Origin: an uncultured Collinsella sp.
GTDB taxonomy: Bacteria > Actinomycetota > Coriobacteriia > Coriobacteriales > Coriobacteriaceae
DNA: 64,000 nt
NCBI GenBank assembly: GCA_902495525.1
Contig: CABUXL010000004.1
Coordinates: forward strand, 1 to 64,000
Direction of reading: 5' to 3'
Numbering within the stretch: position 1 is the first letter of the stretch; each line of letters opens with the position of its first letter. Shown here piece by piece: positions 1 to 8,870 of the stretch. The position numbers and the translations under genes were made by a program. The notes under the pieces are model-generated. The model worked only from the letters and a program-made list of their open reading frames with translations. It did no database searches and was not told where the DNA came from.

Positions 1-8
1 AAACAAAA

Positions 9-34
9 CGTGCCCCCCCAAACCGGGCGGCACG
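9..34 (-). terminator. Intrinsic terminator, minus strand
   Basis: Read on the minus strand this is a GC-rich hairpin (CGTGCC with GGCACG as outer arms, extended by a G/C run) followed by TTTTGTTT at the window edge. It would end minus-strand transcription coming from the universal stress protein gene. Confidence 0.6.
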
Positions 35-74
35 CCATCTTTTATCAGACAACTCGCTGAAGTACGGTGACGAA

Positions 75-165
75 GGCGCAAGGCCAGGAGGGGTTATCAA
101 AGCCGACATCCCGCAGCCGCGAAGCGGCGAGGACGTCGGCGTGATAACCCCGCAGGCCTTGCGCC
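75..165. repeat. Long imperfect inverted repeat downstream of usp
   Basis: The left arm (75-107) and right arm (135-165) match over about 30 bases with short bulges; they share GGCGCAAGGCC, GGGGTTATCA and GCCGAC as blocks. A smaller GCCGC/GCGGC hairpin sits in the loop. The structure lies between the stop codon of the stress-protein gene and the terminator at 9-34. It has no T-run of its own, so it is either a 3' mRNA structure or an intergenic palindromic repeat. Confidence 0.6.
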
Positions 166-178
166 GACGGGAAGGAAC

Positions 179-616
179 CTACTTCACGACCAAAATGTCG
201 CAGTCCGTATTGCGCAGCAGGAACGTCGAAATCGAGCCCAGCAGCGCATACTTGATCGAGGACAGGCCGCGGGCGCCGCAGAGCACCAGGTCGGGCTTGA
301 CCACGTCGAGCATCTCGTCCTTGAGCGTCTCGCGAATGCGGCCGGCGCGAATCATGACCTCGACCTCGGGAATGTCGGGATTGGCCTTGGCCTCTTCGAG
401 CTGCTTGGCGATGGAGTTCTTAAATGCCTCCTCTAGGCCGTTGACCAGATCGACCGGATAGGAACCGGCGCTCTCGAGCGCCGTGGAATCGATAACGTGA
501 CCGATGATTAGCTTGGCGCCGTTGTTCGCGGCGACCTTGATGGCGCGTGCGAGCACAAAATCCTGCTGCTCAGTACCATCGAGTGAAACAAATACCTTGG
601 TGTAGCCCTCGTTCAT
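179..616 (-). CDS. Universal stress protein, UspA family
   Basis: A single-domain Usp of 145 residues, the usual size for the family. It starts with the typical beta-strand KVFVSLDG and has the ATP-binding glycine motif near its end (G114-A-R-G117, then G127-S), followed by a strand ending ILVVK. Family members bind ATP or AMP in the cytoplasm and modulate survival under stress; the target here is unknown. An AGGAGG-type ribosome site precedes the ATG at 616. The gene is divergent from uppP. The fold assignment is secure, the physiological role is not. Confidence 0.9.
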   Translation of the reverse strand: MNEGYTKVFVSLDGTEQQDFVLARAIKVAANNGAKLIIGHVIDSTALESAGSYPVDLVNGLEEAFKNSIAKQLEEAKANPDIPEVEVMIRAGRIRETLKDEMLDVVKPDLVLCGARGLSSIKYALLGSISTFLLRNTDCDILVVK

Positions 617-863
617 GGTTTCCTCCTTGGTCTATCGCACGGGCGCGGGGCTCGTGCATCGGGCGGGCGCGGGCGCGTTGGCCGCCGGACACTTTATCTT
701 GTTGCAGTTATACCCAAGGATTTCGGTTTGACCGCTCGCAATTCTGTGAACGGACGAGTTTTTTGGTAAGGGTAGGCGCAGACGCGCCCGAACGGTTGAT
801 AATGGGACATCGCCCGCACCGTCCGCAGAACAATATCGGCGGGTGTCTAACGAGGGGGTCCCT

Positions 864-1844
864 TTGGATATCATCGAGCTTCTAAAATCTGCCTTCATGG
901 GCCTGGTCGAGGGCATCACCGAATGGCTGCCTGTTTCGTCGACCGGTCACATGATCTTGGTGGACGAGTTCGTCAAGATGAACGTGAGCGAGACGTTCTG
1001 GAATATGTTCCTGGTCGTGATTCAGCTCGGCGCCATTCTGGCCGTCTGCGTGCTGTTCTTCCATGAGCTCAATCCGTTCTCGCCCAGCAAGGGCAAGGAG
1101 GGCCGTCGCGACACCTGGGTGCTGTGGGGCAAGATCGTTCTCGGCTGTATTCCCGCCGCGGCGATCGGCCTGCCGCTCAACGACTGGATGGAGGAGCATT
1201 TCTACAATGCTCCCGTCGTGGCGCTGGCGCTCATTGTGTACGGCGTGCTGTTTATCGTGATCGAGAACTGGCGCGCGAGCAAGCGCGAGGAAATGGCCGT
1301 TGCCGGTTCGTTTGGTTCGCGTGCTGTGGTGTCGGGTGGACGTCCCGCCGGTGCACACTTTGCGGCGCCCGCGGCAGATGTTGCCGAGGACGAGGACGAT
1401 GACGAGGATCTGGACTTTGGTTCCATCACCACGCTCGAGGACCTAAGTTGGAAGACCGCACTGGGCATCGGATGCTTCCAGGTGCTCTCGCTGATTCCGG
1501 GCACATCGCGCTCCGGCTCCACGATCATCGGCGGCCTGCTTTTGGGCTGCACGCGTTCGGTGGCGTCCAAGTTTACGTTCTTCCTGGCCATTCCCGTCAT
1601 GTTTGGCGCGAGTGCGCTCAAGCTGGTCAAGTACTTTATTAAGGGCGGCACGTTCGGCACCAACGAAATCGCCATCCTGGGCGTGGGCTGCGTCGTCGCC
1701 TTTGTGGTGTCGCTCATTGCCATCAAGTGGCTTATGGGCTTCGTGCGCCGTCACGACTTCAAGTGCTTCGGCGTCTACCGCATCATCCTGGGCATCGTGG
1801 TGCTCGCGTACTTCTTTGTCCTGGAGCCTATGCTCGGCCTGTAA
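864..1844 (+). CDS. uppP: Undecaprenyl-diphosphatase UppP (BacA)
   Basis: This integral membrane enzyme removes a phosphate from undecaprenyl diphosphate so the lipid carrier can be reused for cell-wall synthesis; overproduction confers bacitracin resistance in other bacteria. The two family signatures are visible: EGITEWLPVSSTGH near residues 16-29 and PGTSRSGST near 210-220. I place the start at the TTG at 864 behind GAGGGGG (852-858), which gives the family-typical MDIIELLK; an in-frame GTG lies at 843. The protein is 326 residues, longer than the usual 270-280 because of an acidic Asp/Glu-rich loop around residues 165-185 that is probably cytoplasmic. Confidence 0.93.
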   Translation: MDIIELLKSAFMGLVEGITEWLPVSSTGHMILVDEFVKMNVSETFWNMFLVVIQLGAILAVCVLFFHELNPFSPSKGKEGRRDTWVLWGKIVLGCIPAAAIGLPLNDWMEEHFYNAPVVALALIVYGVLFIVIENWRASKREEMAVAGSFGSRAVVSGGRPAGAHFAAPAADVAEDEDDDEDLDFGSITTLEDLSWKTALGIGCFQVLSLIPGTSRSGSTIIGGLLLGCTRSVASKFTFFLAIPVMFGASALKLVKYFIKGGTFGTNEIAILGVGCVVAFVVSLIAIKWLMGFVRRHDFKCFGVYRIILGIVVLAYFFVLEPMLGL

Positions 1845-1888
1845 CTTGGTTGACGCTGCGCGGCGACCAGAGCGACAACTTGTCATTC

Positions 1889-1930
1889 AAAGGGGGTGGC
1901 ATGACCAAAAGGTCTATGCCGCCCCCTTTT
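1889..1930 (+). terminator. Terminator after uppP
   Basis: The arms AAAGGGGGTGGCAT and ATGCCGCCCCCTTTT enclose a 13-nt loop and end in TTTT. Weaker complementarity extends outward to about 1869 and 1951 (AGAGCGACAACTTG against CAATTTGTTCGCTCT). It separates uppP from pcrA. Confidence 0.75.
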
Positions 1931-2046
1931 CATGCCAATTTGTTCGCTCTGGCCGCCGCTCGCTGCTGCCATGACATCGGTGGCCCCCCAATGCACCAAA
2001 TCCGCTGGGGCGGGCCTGACGGTGGCGCACGGAGTCGTGGTGTGAT

Positions 2047-2077
2047 TTGCGTCGGTGTCCGCGCGGCTCGGTATACT
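2047..2077 (+). promoter_or_regulatory. Candidate sigma-A promoter of pcrA
   Basis: A TATACT -10 hexamer (2072-2077) lies 62 bases before the chosen pcrA start, with a weak TTGCGT -35 (2047-2052) at a long 19-bp spacing. The same TATACT form appears upstream of the aminotransferase and tatA genes in this window, which supports it as a -10 element. Confidence 0.45.
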
Positions 2078-2138
2078 GGTACGGCTCAAACTATGGCGCC
2101 GCCCGCAGGCGCGCCGTCCGTCAGATGAGGAGTCGCCC

Positions 2139-5039
2139 ATGACCCAGCCCCTGCCCTGGGAAAAGAACGCCGCGGTACCCGTACCGCCCGCGCCGGAACC
2201 CGTGCCGCTCGATGCATACACCGCCCCCGCTGCGCCGGAGCCCGAGCTCGTTCCGCTCGACATCTACGACGCTCCCGCGCCGGCGCCCAAGCCCGCCAAA
2301 CCGCTCGTCGACATCGACAGCCTTAATCCCGCCCAGCGCGAGGCGGTCCTGTCCACCGAGGGCCCGTTGCTGGTGCTCGCCGGCGCCGGCTCGGGCAAGA
2401 CCCGCGTCTTGACCTTCCGCATTGCACATATGCTCGGCGACCTGGGTGTTAAGCCTTGGCAGGTTCTTGCCATTACGTTTACCAACAAGGCCGCGGCAGA
2501 GATGCGCGAGCGTCTGGCGGCACTCATTCCCAGCGGCACCCGTGGCATGTGGGTGTGCACCTTCCATGCTATGTGCGTGCGCATGCTGCGCGAGGACGCC
2601 GACCTGTTGGGCTACACCGGCCAGTTCACCATCTACGATGACGATGACTCAAAGCGCATGGTGCGCGACATTATGCAGGCGCTCGGCATCGAGCAAAAGC
2701 AGTTCCCCATCAACATGATCCGCAGCAAGATCAGCTCGGCCAAAAACGCCATGATCGGCCCCGAGGACATGCTCAAGAGCGCCGATAGCCCCAACGACAA
2801 AAAGGCCGCGCAGGTCTACCTAGAGCTGGAGCGCCGCCTGCGCGCCGCCAATGCGATGGACTTTGACGACCTGCTCGTGCGCGCGCTCGAGCTGCTGCGC
2901 ACCCGTCCCGAGGTGCTCGATAAGTACCAAGAGCGCTTCCGCTACATTAGCGTCGACGAGTATCAGGACACCAACCACGTCCAGTACGAAATCGCCAACC
3001 TGCTGGCCGCTAAGTACCAAAACCTCATGGTCGTGGGCGACGATGACCAGTCCATTTACAGCTGGCGTGGCGCCGACATCACCAACATCCTGGACTTTGA
3101 GAAGGACTTTAAAAACTGCAAGACCGTCAAGCTGGAGCAGAACTATCGCTCTACGGGTCACATCCTGAGCGCCGCCAACGCCGTGGTGCGCCACAACTCG
3201 CAGCGCAAGGACAAGCGCCTGTTTACGGCCGAGGGCGATGGCGAGAAGATCCAGGCCTTCCAGGCGAGCGACGAACGCGACGAGGGTCGCTGGATTGCCG
3301 GCGAGATCGAGAAACTGCATGCCAAAGGCACGAGCTACGACGACATCGCCGTGTTCTATCGCACCAACGCCCAGTCGCGTATCCTCGAAGATATGTTCCT
3401 GCGCGCGGGCGTGCCCTACAAGATCGTGGGCGGCACGCGATTCTTCGACCGTGCCGAGATCCGCGACGTCATGGCCTACCTTAAGATGATCGTGAACCCG
3501 GCCGACGAGATGAGCGTCAAGCGCGTCATCAACACACCGCGCCGCGGCATCGGTTCCACCTCGATCCAAAAGATCGAGCAGCTGGCGCGCGACAACCGCT
3601 GCTCGTTCTTCCTGGCTTGCGAGATCGCGTGTGCCGAAACCGGCATGTTTAGCGCCAAGGTGCGCAACGGCCTGTCGAGCTTTGTGTCGCTGGTGCGCGA
3701 GGGTCGCCGCATGGACGGCGAGCTCAAGGACGTTGTCGAGATGATTGTCGATAAGACGGGCCTACTGCAGGCTTTCCGCGCCGAGGGCACCATGGAGTCC
3801 GAGAGCCGCGCCGAGAACATCCAGGAATTCCTGGGCGTCGCTGCCGAATTTGAGGAGACGCACGAGGACATCGAGGGTACGCTCGAGAGCTTGGAAGAGC
3901 TGCGCGCAGCCGGTGTTGCCGACGTGCCTGCCGGCGCCGAGCCCGAGCCCGTCGTGGTGAGCGCGCCTGCGCCCGAACCGGGGCCATCTGCCCCGGCATC
4001 CTCGTTTGAGGCACTCGTCGGCGCGCGCGATGCCGCGGGCTCCAATCCGCTCGATAGTCTGGCTGCTCCGGCGCTGTCTCCGCAGGATGCCCTGGCTGCT
4101 GCCATCGCGGGCAACGCGTATGCCGCGCCGACGGAGATGCCGGCGGGTGCCGTGCATGCCGACGAGATTGAGCGCACCTACGGTCCGCTCACCTGTAAGG
4201 CGCTGCCGGCACTCATGGAGTGGCTGGCCCTGCGCTCCGACTTGGATTCCCTGGCCGGCGAGACGCATGCCATCACCATGATGACCATCCACTCCGCCAA
4301 GGGCCTGGAGTTCCCGGCGGTGTTCGTGGCCGGCATGGAGGAGGGTATCTTCCCGCACGTGCACGACTTTGGCGGCAGCGATGACCCGGGCAAGCTCGAG
4401 GAAGAGCGTCGCCTGGCCTACGTCGCCATCACGCGTGCCCGTAAGCGCCTGTTCCTGACCTATGCGGCCACGCGTCGCACCTACGGCTCGACCTCTGCCA
4501 ACCCGCGCTCGCGCTTCCTCAATGAGATTCCGTTTGAGGATATCGAGTTTAGCGGTATCGGTTCTGCCGGTTTTGAGGGCACGGGCTGGGAGAAGCGCGG
4601 CGACCGTCACGGCACCTTTGGCTCGGGCATGGGTTCGGATATGTATGGCGGCAAGGTGTTCGGTTCGCATACGCGCTCGACCGGCGGTTCCGGTTCGCGC
4701 GGCGGATCGAGCTTTGACGATTTCTTTGGCGGCAGCAGCTACGGGACCGAGCGCCATCGTGGGGTCTCGCCCGACGCCGGCCGTGTTGCCTCGACCTTTG
4801 GTTCGGGTGCGCCGCGAGCCAAAAAGCCGTCATCTAAGGTGTCGCCGACGGTGGAGCGCAAGGTCGATCGCGCCAGCGCATCGCAGGACTTTGCTGCGGG
4901 CGATACCGTGAGCCACAAGACCTTTGGCACGGGTACCGTGATCTCGGTCGCCGGAGACATGATCGAGGTTCAATTCGAAAAGACCGGCCAGACCAAAAAG
5001 CTGATGAAAGGTTTTGCGCCAATCGTCAAGCTGCAGTGA
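2139..5039 (+). CDS. pcrA: ATP-dependent DNA helicase PcrA/UvrD (SF1A)
   Basis: A 3'-5' superfamily 1 helicase for repair, replication restart and plasmid replication. It begins the 1A domain with LNPAQREAV, has Walker A GAGSGKT near residue 83, Walker B DEYQDTNH near 272, the DDDQSIYSWRGA motif, and motif V TIHSAKGLEF near residue 717. ATG at 2139 behind GATGAGGAG (2124-2132) is preferred over upstream in-frame codons. At 966 residues it is over 200 longer than typical PcrA. The extra length is an N-terminal Pro/Ala/Glu stretch, a low-complexity Ala/Pro insert around residues 590-675, and a Gly/Ser-rich linker before a C-terminal Tudor-like module (AGDTVSHKTFGTGTV). Confidence 0.95.
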   Translation: MTQPLPWEKNAAVPVPPAPEPVPLDAYTAPAAPEPELVPLDIYDAPAPAPKPAKPLVDIDSLNPAQREAVLSTEGPLLVLAGAGSGKTRVLTFRIAHMLGDLGVKPWQVLAITFTNKAAAEMRERLAALIPSGTRGMWVCTFHAMCVRMLREDADLLGYTGQFTIYDDDDSKRMVRDIMQALGIEQKQFPINMIRSKISSAKNAMIGPEDMLKSADSPNDKKAAQVYLELERRLRAANAMDFDDLLVRALELLRTRPEVLDKYQERFRYISVDEYQDTNHVQYEIANLLAAKYQNLMVVGDDDQSIYSWRGADITNILDFEKDFKNCKTVKLEQNYRSTGHILSAANAVVRHNSQRKDKRLFTAEGDGEKIQAFQASDERDEGRWIAGEIEKLHAKGTSYDDIAVFYRTNAQSRILEDMFLRAGVPYKIVGGTRFFDRAEIRDVMAYLKMIVNPADEMSVKRVINTPRRGIGSTSIQKIEQLARDNRCSFFLACEIACAETGMFSAKVRNGLSSFVSLVREGRRMDGELKDVVEMIVDKTGLLQAFRAEGTMESESRAENIQEFLGVAAEFEETHEDIEGTLESLEELRAAGVADVPAGAEPEPVVVSAPAPEPGPSAPASSFEALVGARDAAGSNPLDSLAAPALSPQDALAAAIAGNAYAAPTEMPAGAVHADEIERTYGPLTCKALPALMEWLALRSDLDSLAGETHAITMMTIHSAKGLEFPAVFVAGMEEGIFPHVHDFGGSDDPGKLEEERRLAYVAITRARKRLFLTYAATRRTYGSTSANPRSRFLNEIPFEDIEFSGIGSAGFEGTGWEKRGDRHGTFGSGMGSDMYGGKVFGSHTRSTGGSGSRGGSSFDDFFGGSSYGTERHRGVSPDAGRVASTFGSGAPRAKKPSSKVSPTVERKVDRASASQDFAAGDTVSHKTFGTGTVISVAGDMIEVQFEKTGQTKKLMKGFAPIVKLQ

Positions 5040-5046
5040 TCCCGGC

Positions 5047-5176
5047 GGACCCGGGCGGGCGTATAGGGCAACATCGCCTGCTCGGGCAGTCCTGCGCAAG
5101 ACGGAGGCCACATTAAGTGGCCTCCTTTGCGTGCGGAACTCGCGATCGATGTTGCCCTATACGCCCGCCCAGGTCC
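5047..5176. repeat. Nested inverted repeats downstream of pcrA
   Basis: The arms 5047-5076 and 5147-5176 are reverse complements at 29 of 30 bases. Inside them sits a second, perfect 9-bp hairpin at 5103-5125 (GGAGGCCAC-ATTAA-GTGGCCTCC) followed by TTT, which could act as the pcrA terminator. The outer arms contain GCGTATAGGGCAACATCG and its complement. Long matched arms around a self-contained hairpin look like a small palindromic element rather than a plain terminator. Confidence 0.75.
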
Positions 5177-5255
5177 TTGGGTAACGTTGCTAGACGAGCG
5201 TTGCTTTGCTCGTTCGCTTTTTGGTCTGGAGAGCCGGGTGGGCTGATATATATGG

Positions 5256-5295
5256 ACAAGGGGCTCCCCCGTTGGTGAACGGGGGAGCGCCTTGT
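5256..5295. terminator. Hairpin between pcrA and manA
   Basis: Fifteen-base arms (5256-5270 and 5281-5295; ACAAGG outer part, CTCCCCC/GGGGGAG inner part) match at 14 of 15 positions around a 10-nt loop. It lies just beyond the manA stop codon on the minus strand. No long T-run follows on either strand, so it may block transcription from both sides weakly or protect the 3' end. Confidence 0.5.
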
Positions 5296-5318
5296 TGCGT
5301 TTGGGTTGTTGGTGCGAA

Positions 5319-6251
5319 CTAGAGGTGGCTGATGATCAGTTCCATCTTGCCTTCGAGGTCGATGGAGCTGACGGTGCTCGGGGCCAGCAGGTGGCTTCCC
5401 TTGTGGACGGGGTCGCCGCAGATGGTGCCTTCGCCGTCGATGACTGACAGGCACATGAAAGGCCAGCGCTGGTCGAGGGTCTTGCTGCCGTCGACGCGCA
5501 CGCGATCGACGGTGTAGCAGGAGTTAGACTCGAGCTCGGTCACGCCGTCCACCTCGGGCGCGGTCACCGTGCCGTCGGTCGGAGCCTGAGCATCAAAGTC
5601 GATGCAGTCGAGGCTCTGCTCAATGTGCAGCGGACGCAGCTTGCCATCGGTGCCGGGACGGTCGTAGTCGTACAGGCGATATGTCACGTCGCTCGACTGC
5701 TGCGTCTCCAAAATGAGCGTGCCGGTCTTGATGGCGTGCACGGTACCGGAATCAATCTGGAAAAAGTCGCCCTTGTGAATTGGCAGCACGTTGAGCATGT
5801 CGTCCCAGCGGCCGTCCTTGATCATCTGTGCGGCCTCGGTGCGGTCTTTAGCACGCTGGCCGACGATGATCGTGGCGCCGGGCTCGCAGTCCAGCACATA
5901 CCAGCACTCGGTTTTGCCCAGGCTGCCGTTCTCGTGCTTGGCAGCGTACTCGTCGTTGGGGTGAATCTGGATCGAAAGGTCGTCCTTGGCGTCCAGAATT
6001 TTAATGAGCAGCGGGAACTCCTTGCCCTCGCAGTTGCCAAAGAGCTCGCGGTGCTCGGCCCACAGCCACGATAGCGTGTGACCGGCATACGGGCCCTCCG
6101 CAATCTGGCAGTCACCGTTGGGATGGGCCGAGATGGCCCAGCACTCACCGATGGGACCTTCGGGAATGTCGTAACCAAATACGGTTTCGAGCTGGCGGCC
6201 ACCCCAGATCTTCTCGTGGAAGATCGGCGTCAGTTTAATCAAATCGGACAT
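5319..6251 (-). CDS. manA: Mannose-6-phosphate isomerase, class I (short form)
   Basis: Interconverts mannose-6-phosphate and fructose-6-phosphate, linking mannose uptake to glycolysis and mannose activation. At 310 residues it is the short Firmicute-like cupin form. Visible family features are IWGGRQL near the start, the metal-site stretch KILDAKDDLSIQIHPND, the Glu in GKTECWYVL, and FFQIDSGTVHAI for the second His metal ligand. It lies upstream of a GntR gene on the same strand order (GntR then manA), 74 bases apart, so the two may be co-transcribed and sugar regulated. Confidence 0.93.
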   Translation of the reverse strand: MSDLIKLTPIFHEKIWGGRQLETVFGYDIPEGPIGECWAISAHPNGDCQIAEGPYAGHTLSWLWAEHRELFGNCEGKEFPLLIKILDAKDDLSIQIHPNDEYAAKHENGSLGKTECWYVLDCEPGATIIVGQRAKDRTEAAQMIKDGRWDDMLNVLPIHKGDFFQIDSGTVHAIKTGTLILETQQSSDVTYRLYDYDRPGTDGKLRPLHIEQSLDCIDFDAQAPTDGTVTAPEVDGVTELESNSCYTVDRVRVDGSKTLDQRWPFMCLSVIDGEGTICGDPVHKGSHLLAPSTVSSIDLEGKMELIISHL

Positions 6252-6325
6252 ATTTATACCCCCATTATGTTGCGCGGGCGCCGCGTAAAGCTGCTCAAAA
6301 CGAGCACCCGCATGACTACAAAAAC

Positions 6326-7045
6326 CTATGCCAACGTTACGTTGTGCAGCTCAAAGCGGTCGCCAACGTTGCGCGAGATCGAATACTCAAAGGCGGCGCC
6401 GCTGTCCAAAAAGCCAATCTGGGTGAGCTCGAGCAGGGGAGAGCCAGGCTTGGTGTCCAGACGCTCGGCTTCTTCCTCGGTTGCTGCCACGGCGCGAATG
6501 GTACGGTGGAAGCTCGAAATTTTCAGCCCGCATTGCTCGCGGATGAAATGGTAGAGCGATCCGTACAGGTCCTTCTTTTTCAGGCCCGGAATCAGCTCGA
6601 GGGGCATGTATGTGTACTCGATAACGATGGGCTTCTCATCGGCCTGACGCACGCGCACGACGTGATAGGCAAAGTCATCCTCGGCAATTCCCAGCTGGGC
6701 TGCGATGTCCGCTGGTGGATTAACAATCGAGAAATCGTAGACCACCGAGGTCACCTTTTCCCCGCGGTGCTCATACGAAAAGCCCTGGGCACGGTCGTTT
6801 TTGCCCTGGAAAAACGCCTGGCCGGGAAGTCCCGCCGTGTCCTTAACGTAGGTACCCGATCCGCGCCGGCTGGTAATAAGACCTTCCTCGGTGATTTGCT
6901 CGATAGCTCGTTTGACGGTGATTTTGGAAACGCTATAGAGCTCACAGAACTCAACGACGGTGGGAAGCTTGTCGCCCGGTTTAAGAGCGCCATCCTCGAT
7001 ACTTCGACGAATATCTGCAGCTATCGCCTCGTATTTGGGAATCAT
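6326..7045 (-). CDS. GntR-family transcriptional regulator with UTRA domain
   Basis: A 239-residue regulator of the HutC subfamily: an N-terminal winged helix-turn-helix (KYEAIAADIRRSIEDG, then SKITVKRAIEQITEEGLI around residues 40-58) and a C-terminal UTRA effector-binding domain. The start is the ATG at 7045 with GGAGG directly upstream; the longer upstream extension has no such site. It is divergent from the phospho-glycosidase/PTS operon at 7350 and most likely controls it, responding to a phosphorylated sugar. Repeated AAAAGTAA half-sites lie in the shared promoter region. Confidence 0.9.
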   Translation of the reverse strand: MIPKYEAIAADIRRSIEDGALKPGDKLPTVVEFCELYSVSKITVKRAIEQITEEGLITSRRGSGTYVKDTAGLPGQAFFQGKNDRAQGFSYEHRGEKVTSVVYDFSIVNPPADIAAQLGIAEDDFAYHVVRVRQADEKPIVIEYTYMPLELIPGLKKKDLYGSLYHFIREQCGLKISSFHRTIRAVAATEEEAERLDTKPGSPLLELTQIGFLDSGAAFEYSISRNVGDRFELHNVTLA

Positions 7046-7075
7046 GGAACCTCCTTTCCGACATATATGAATACA

Positions 7076-7182
7076 AAAAGTAAGTATAACCCTCAACAGG
7101 GCATCCATATTACTTTTATCTAAGAAGTTCGAGAAAGAAAAAAGAAAAAGACGCTTTACTTTTAAAATCAGAGCGCTATAGT
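7076..7182. promoter_or_regulatory. Divergent promoter region with repeated AAAAGTAA half-sites
   Basis: Three copies of one 8-mer occur between the GntR gene and the beta-glucoside operon: AAAAGTAA at 7076-7083 and its complement TTACTTTT at 7110-7117 and 7156-7163. The last copy overlaps a possible -35 (TTTACT, 7155-7160) set 16 bp before a TATAGT -10 at 7177-7182 that points to the operon. A repressor on these sites would block that promoter. GntR binding is inferred from position only. Confidence 0.5.
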
Positions 7183-7226
7183 TTAAGCAACGAACGGAAT
7201 CCTTCCGCACAACAGGATCGACCGTT

Positions 7227-7314
7227 TGGGGACGGTTTTGTTTTGGCGGGTTGGATATCGGTATGGCCGGTGCGCGCCCGCGCCGGATAACCTGCCAAAG
7301 CAAACCCGTCTCCA
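7227..7314. repeat. Inverted repeat in the leader of the GH1/PTS operon
   Basis: The arms 7227-7252 and 7289-7314 agree at 22 of 26 positions, and three of the four differences would be G-U pairs in RNA. The right arm (AACCTGCCAAAGCAAAC and on) is also found, slightly varied, at 11169-11190, so this is a dispersed intergenic repeat. It sits in the probable 5' untranslated region of the operon, between the TATAGT promoter and the start codon at 7350. Confidence 0.65.
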
Positions 7315-7349
7315 ACCGGAAGCTCTAGAACACGAAAGCGAGGACTTTG

Positions 7350-8750
7350 ATGGCACAGTATCAGCTGCCCAACGACTTCTTCTTTGGCGCTGCTATGTCC
7401 GGCCCGCAGACTGAGGGTCAGTGGAACCAGGGCGGCAAGCTCGAGAACCTGTGGGACACCTGGTCCATCCAGGATCTGGGTTCGTTCTACAACCGCGTTG
7501 GCTCTTACGCCGGCAATGACTTTATGGCCAAGTACCAGGAAGACCTTCGCATTTTGAAGGACTTGGGTCTGGATACCTATCGCACTTCCATCCAGTGGAG
7601 CCGTCTGCTTGATGCCGACGGCAACCTCAACGAGGAAGGTGCCGCGTGGTATCACGAGTTGTTCCGCGCCTCTCGCGAAGCCGGCTTGGAGCCGTTTGTC
7701 AACTTGTACCACTTTGACATGCCCACCTACCTCTTTAACCGTGGCGGCTGGGAGAGCCGTGAGGTTGTCGAGGCTTACGCACATTACGCCGACGTCGCCT
7801 TCCACGAGTTTGGCCAGGAGATTAAGTACTGGTTCACCTTTAACGAGCCCATCGTCGAGCCCGAGCAGCGCTATCAGGAGGGCGTGTGGTTCCCGCAGCT
7901 CCACGACTTCAACCGCGCCCGCACCGTGCAGTATCACATCTCGCTGGCGCACGCGCTGGCCGTGGCCAACTATCGTCGCGCCTATGACGAGGGCGCTATT
8001 CGCGCCGATGCCAAGATCGGCATGATCAACTGCTTTACCCCGGTCTACACCAAGGAGAACCCCAGCGAGGCGGACCTCGAGGCCGTGCGCATGACCAGCG
8101 GCATCAACAACCGCTGGTGGCTCGACCTCATCACCAAGGGCGAGCTTCCTGCCGACGTGCTCGACAGCCTGGCCGAGGGCGGCGTTAAGCTCCCGTTCCG
8201 CGCCGGCGACCAAGAGATCCTTAAGCAGGGTGTTGTCGACTGGCTCGGCTGCAACTACTACCACCCCACGCGTGTTCAGGCGCCGGCGAGCAAGGTCGAC
8301 CAGTACGGCCTGCCGCACTTTGCCGACGAGTACGTATGGCCCGACGCCGTTATGAACGAGAGCCGCGGCTGGGAGATCTACCCGCAGGGCCTCTACGACT
8401 TTGGCATGGACTGCGCTAAGAACTACCCCGATCTTGAGTGGTTTGTGTCCGAGAACGGCATCGGAATCATGGACGAATACAAGAACCGTGACGCCGAAGG
8501 AACCATCCAGGATGACTACCGCGTCGACTTTGTACGTCAGCACCTGGAGTGGGTGGCCAAGGCCATCGACGAGGGCGCCAAGTGCCGGGGCTATCACTAC
8601 TGGGCCGTCATCGATAACTGGTCTTGGGCCAATGCCTTTAAGAATCGTTACGGCTTTGTCGAGGTCGATCTCATGGACGGCTACAAGCGCCGCCTTAAGA
8701 AGTCGGCGGCCTGGCTCAAACAGGTCGCCACGACCCACGTGGTTGATTAG
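7350..8750 (+). CDS. Glycoside hydrolase family 1, probable 6-phospho-beta-glucosidase
   Basis: A 466-residue GH1 TIM barrel. The acid/base Glu is in WFTFNEP near residue 164 and the nucleophile Glu in VSENGIG near residue 368. The ATG at 7350 follows GAGGAC; an in-frame TTG sits just before it. It is the first gene of an operon with separate Lac-family EIIC, EIIB and EIIA proteins, so it probably splits phosphorylated beta-glucosides brought in by that PTS into glucose-6-phosphate and a sugar or aglycone. Exact specificity (cellobiose, gentiobiose, aryl glucosides) cannot be read from sequence. Confidence 0.88.
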   Translation: MAQYQLPNDFFFGAAMSGPQTEGQWNQGGKLENLWDTWSIQDLGSFYNRVGSYAGNDFMAKYQEDLRILKDLGLDTYRTSIQWSRLLDADGNLNEEGAAWYHELFRASREAGLEPFVNLYHFDMPTYLFNRGGWESREVVEAYAHYADVAFHEFGQEIKYWFTFNEPIVEPEQRYQEGVWFPQLHDFNRARTVQYHISLAHALAVANYRRAYDEGAIRADAKIGMINCFTPVYTKENPSEADLEAVRMTSGINNRWWLDLITKGELPADVLDSLAEGGVKLPFRAGDQEILKQGVVDWLGCNYYHPTRVQAPASKVDQYGLPHFADEYVWPDAVMNESRGWEIYPQGLYDFGMDCAKNYPDLEWFVSENGIGIMDEYKNRDAEGTIQDDYRVDFVRQHLEWVAKAIDEGAKCRGYHYWAVIDNWSWANAFKNRYGFVEVDLMDGYKRRLKKSAAWLKQVATTHVVD

Positions 8751-8870
8751 CGACCGGGCGAACGCCCAGACCGCGCGCCGCCGCGCGCAACACATGGCAC
8801 ATCTGGTGGCAGAGGGCGACAGACCACCGTGCGCATAGGAAAAGGCCGGATTTGAAAGTTAGGAGCAATC

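Noticed and set aside
7176..8795. A 539-codon open frame antisense to the GH1 gene
   Set aside because: Shadow of the phospho-glycosidase; no family motif and no ribosome site.
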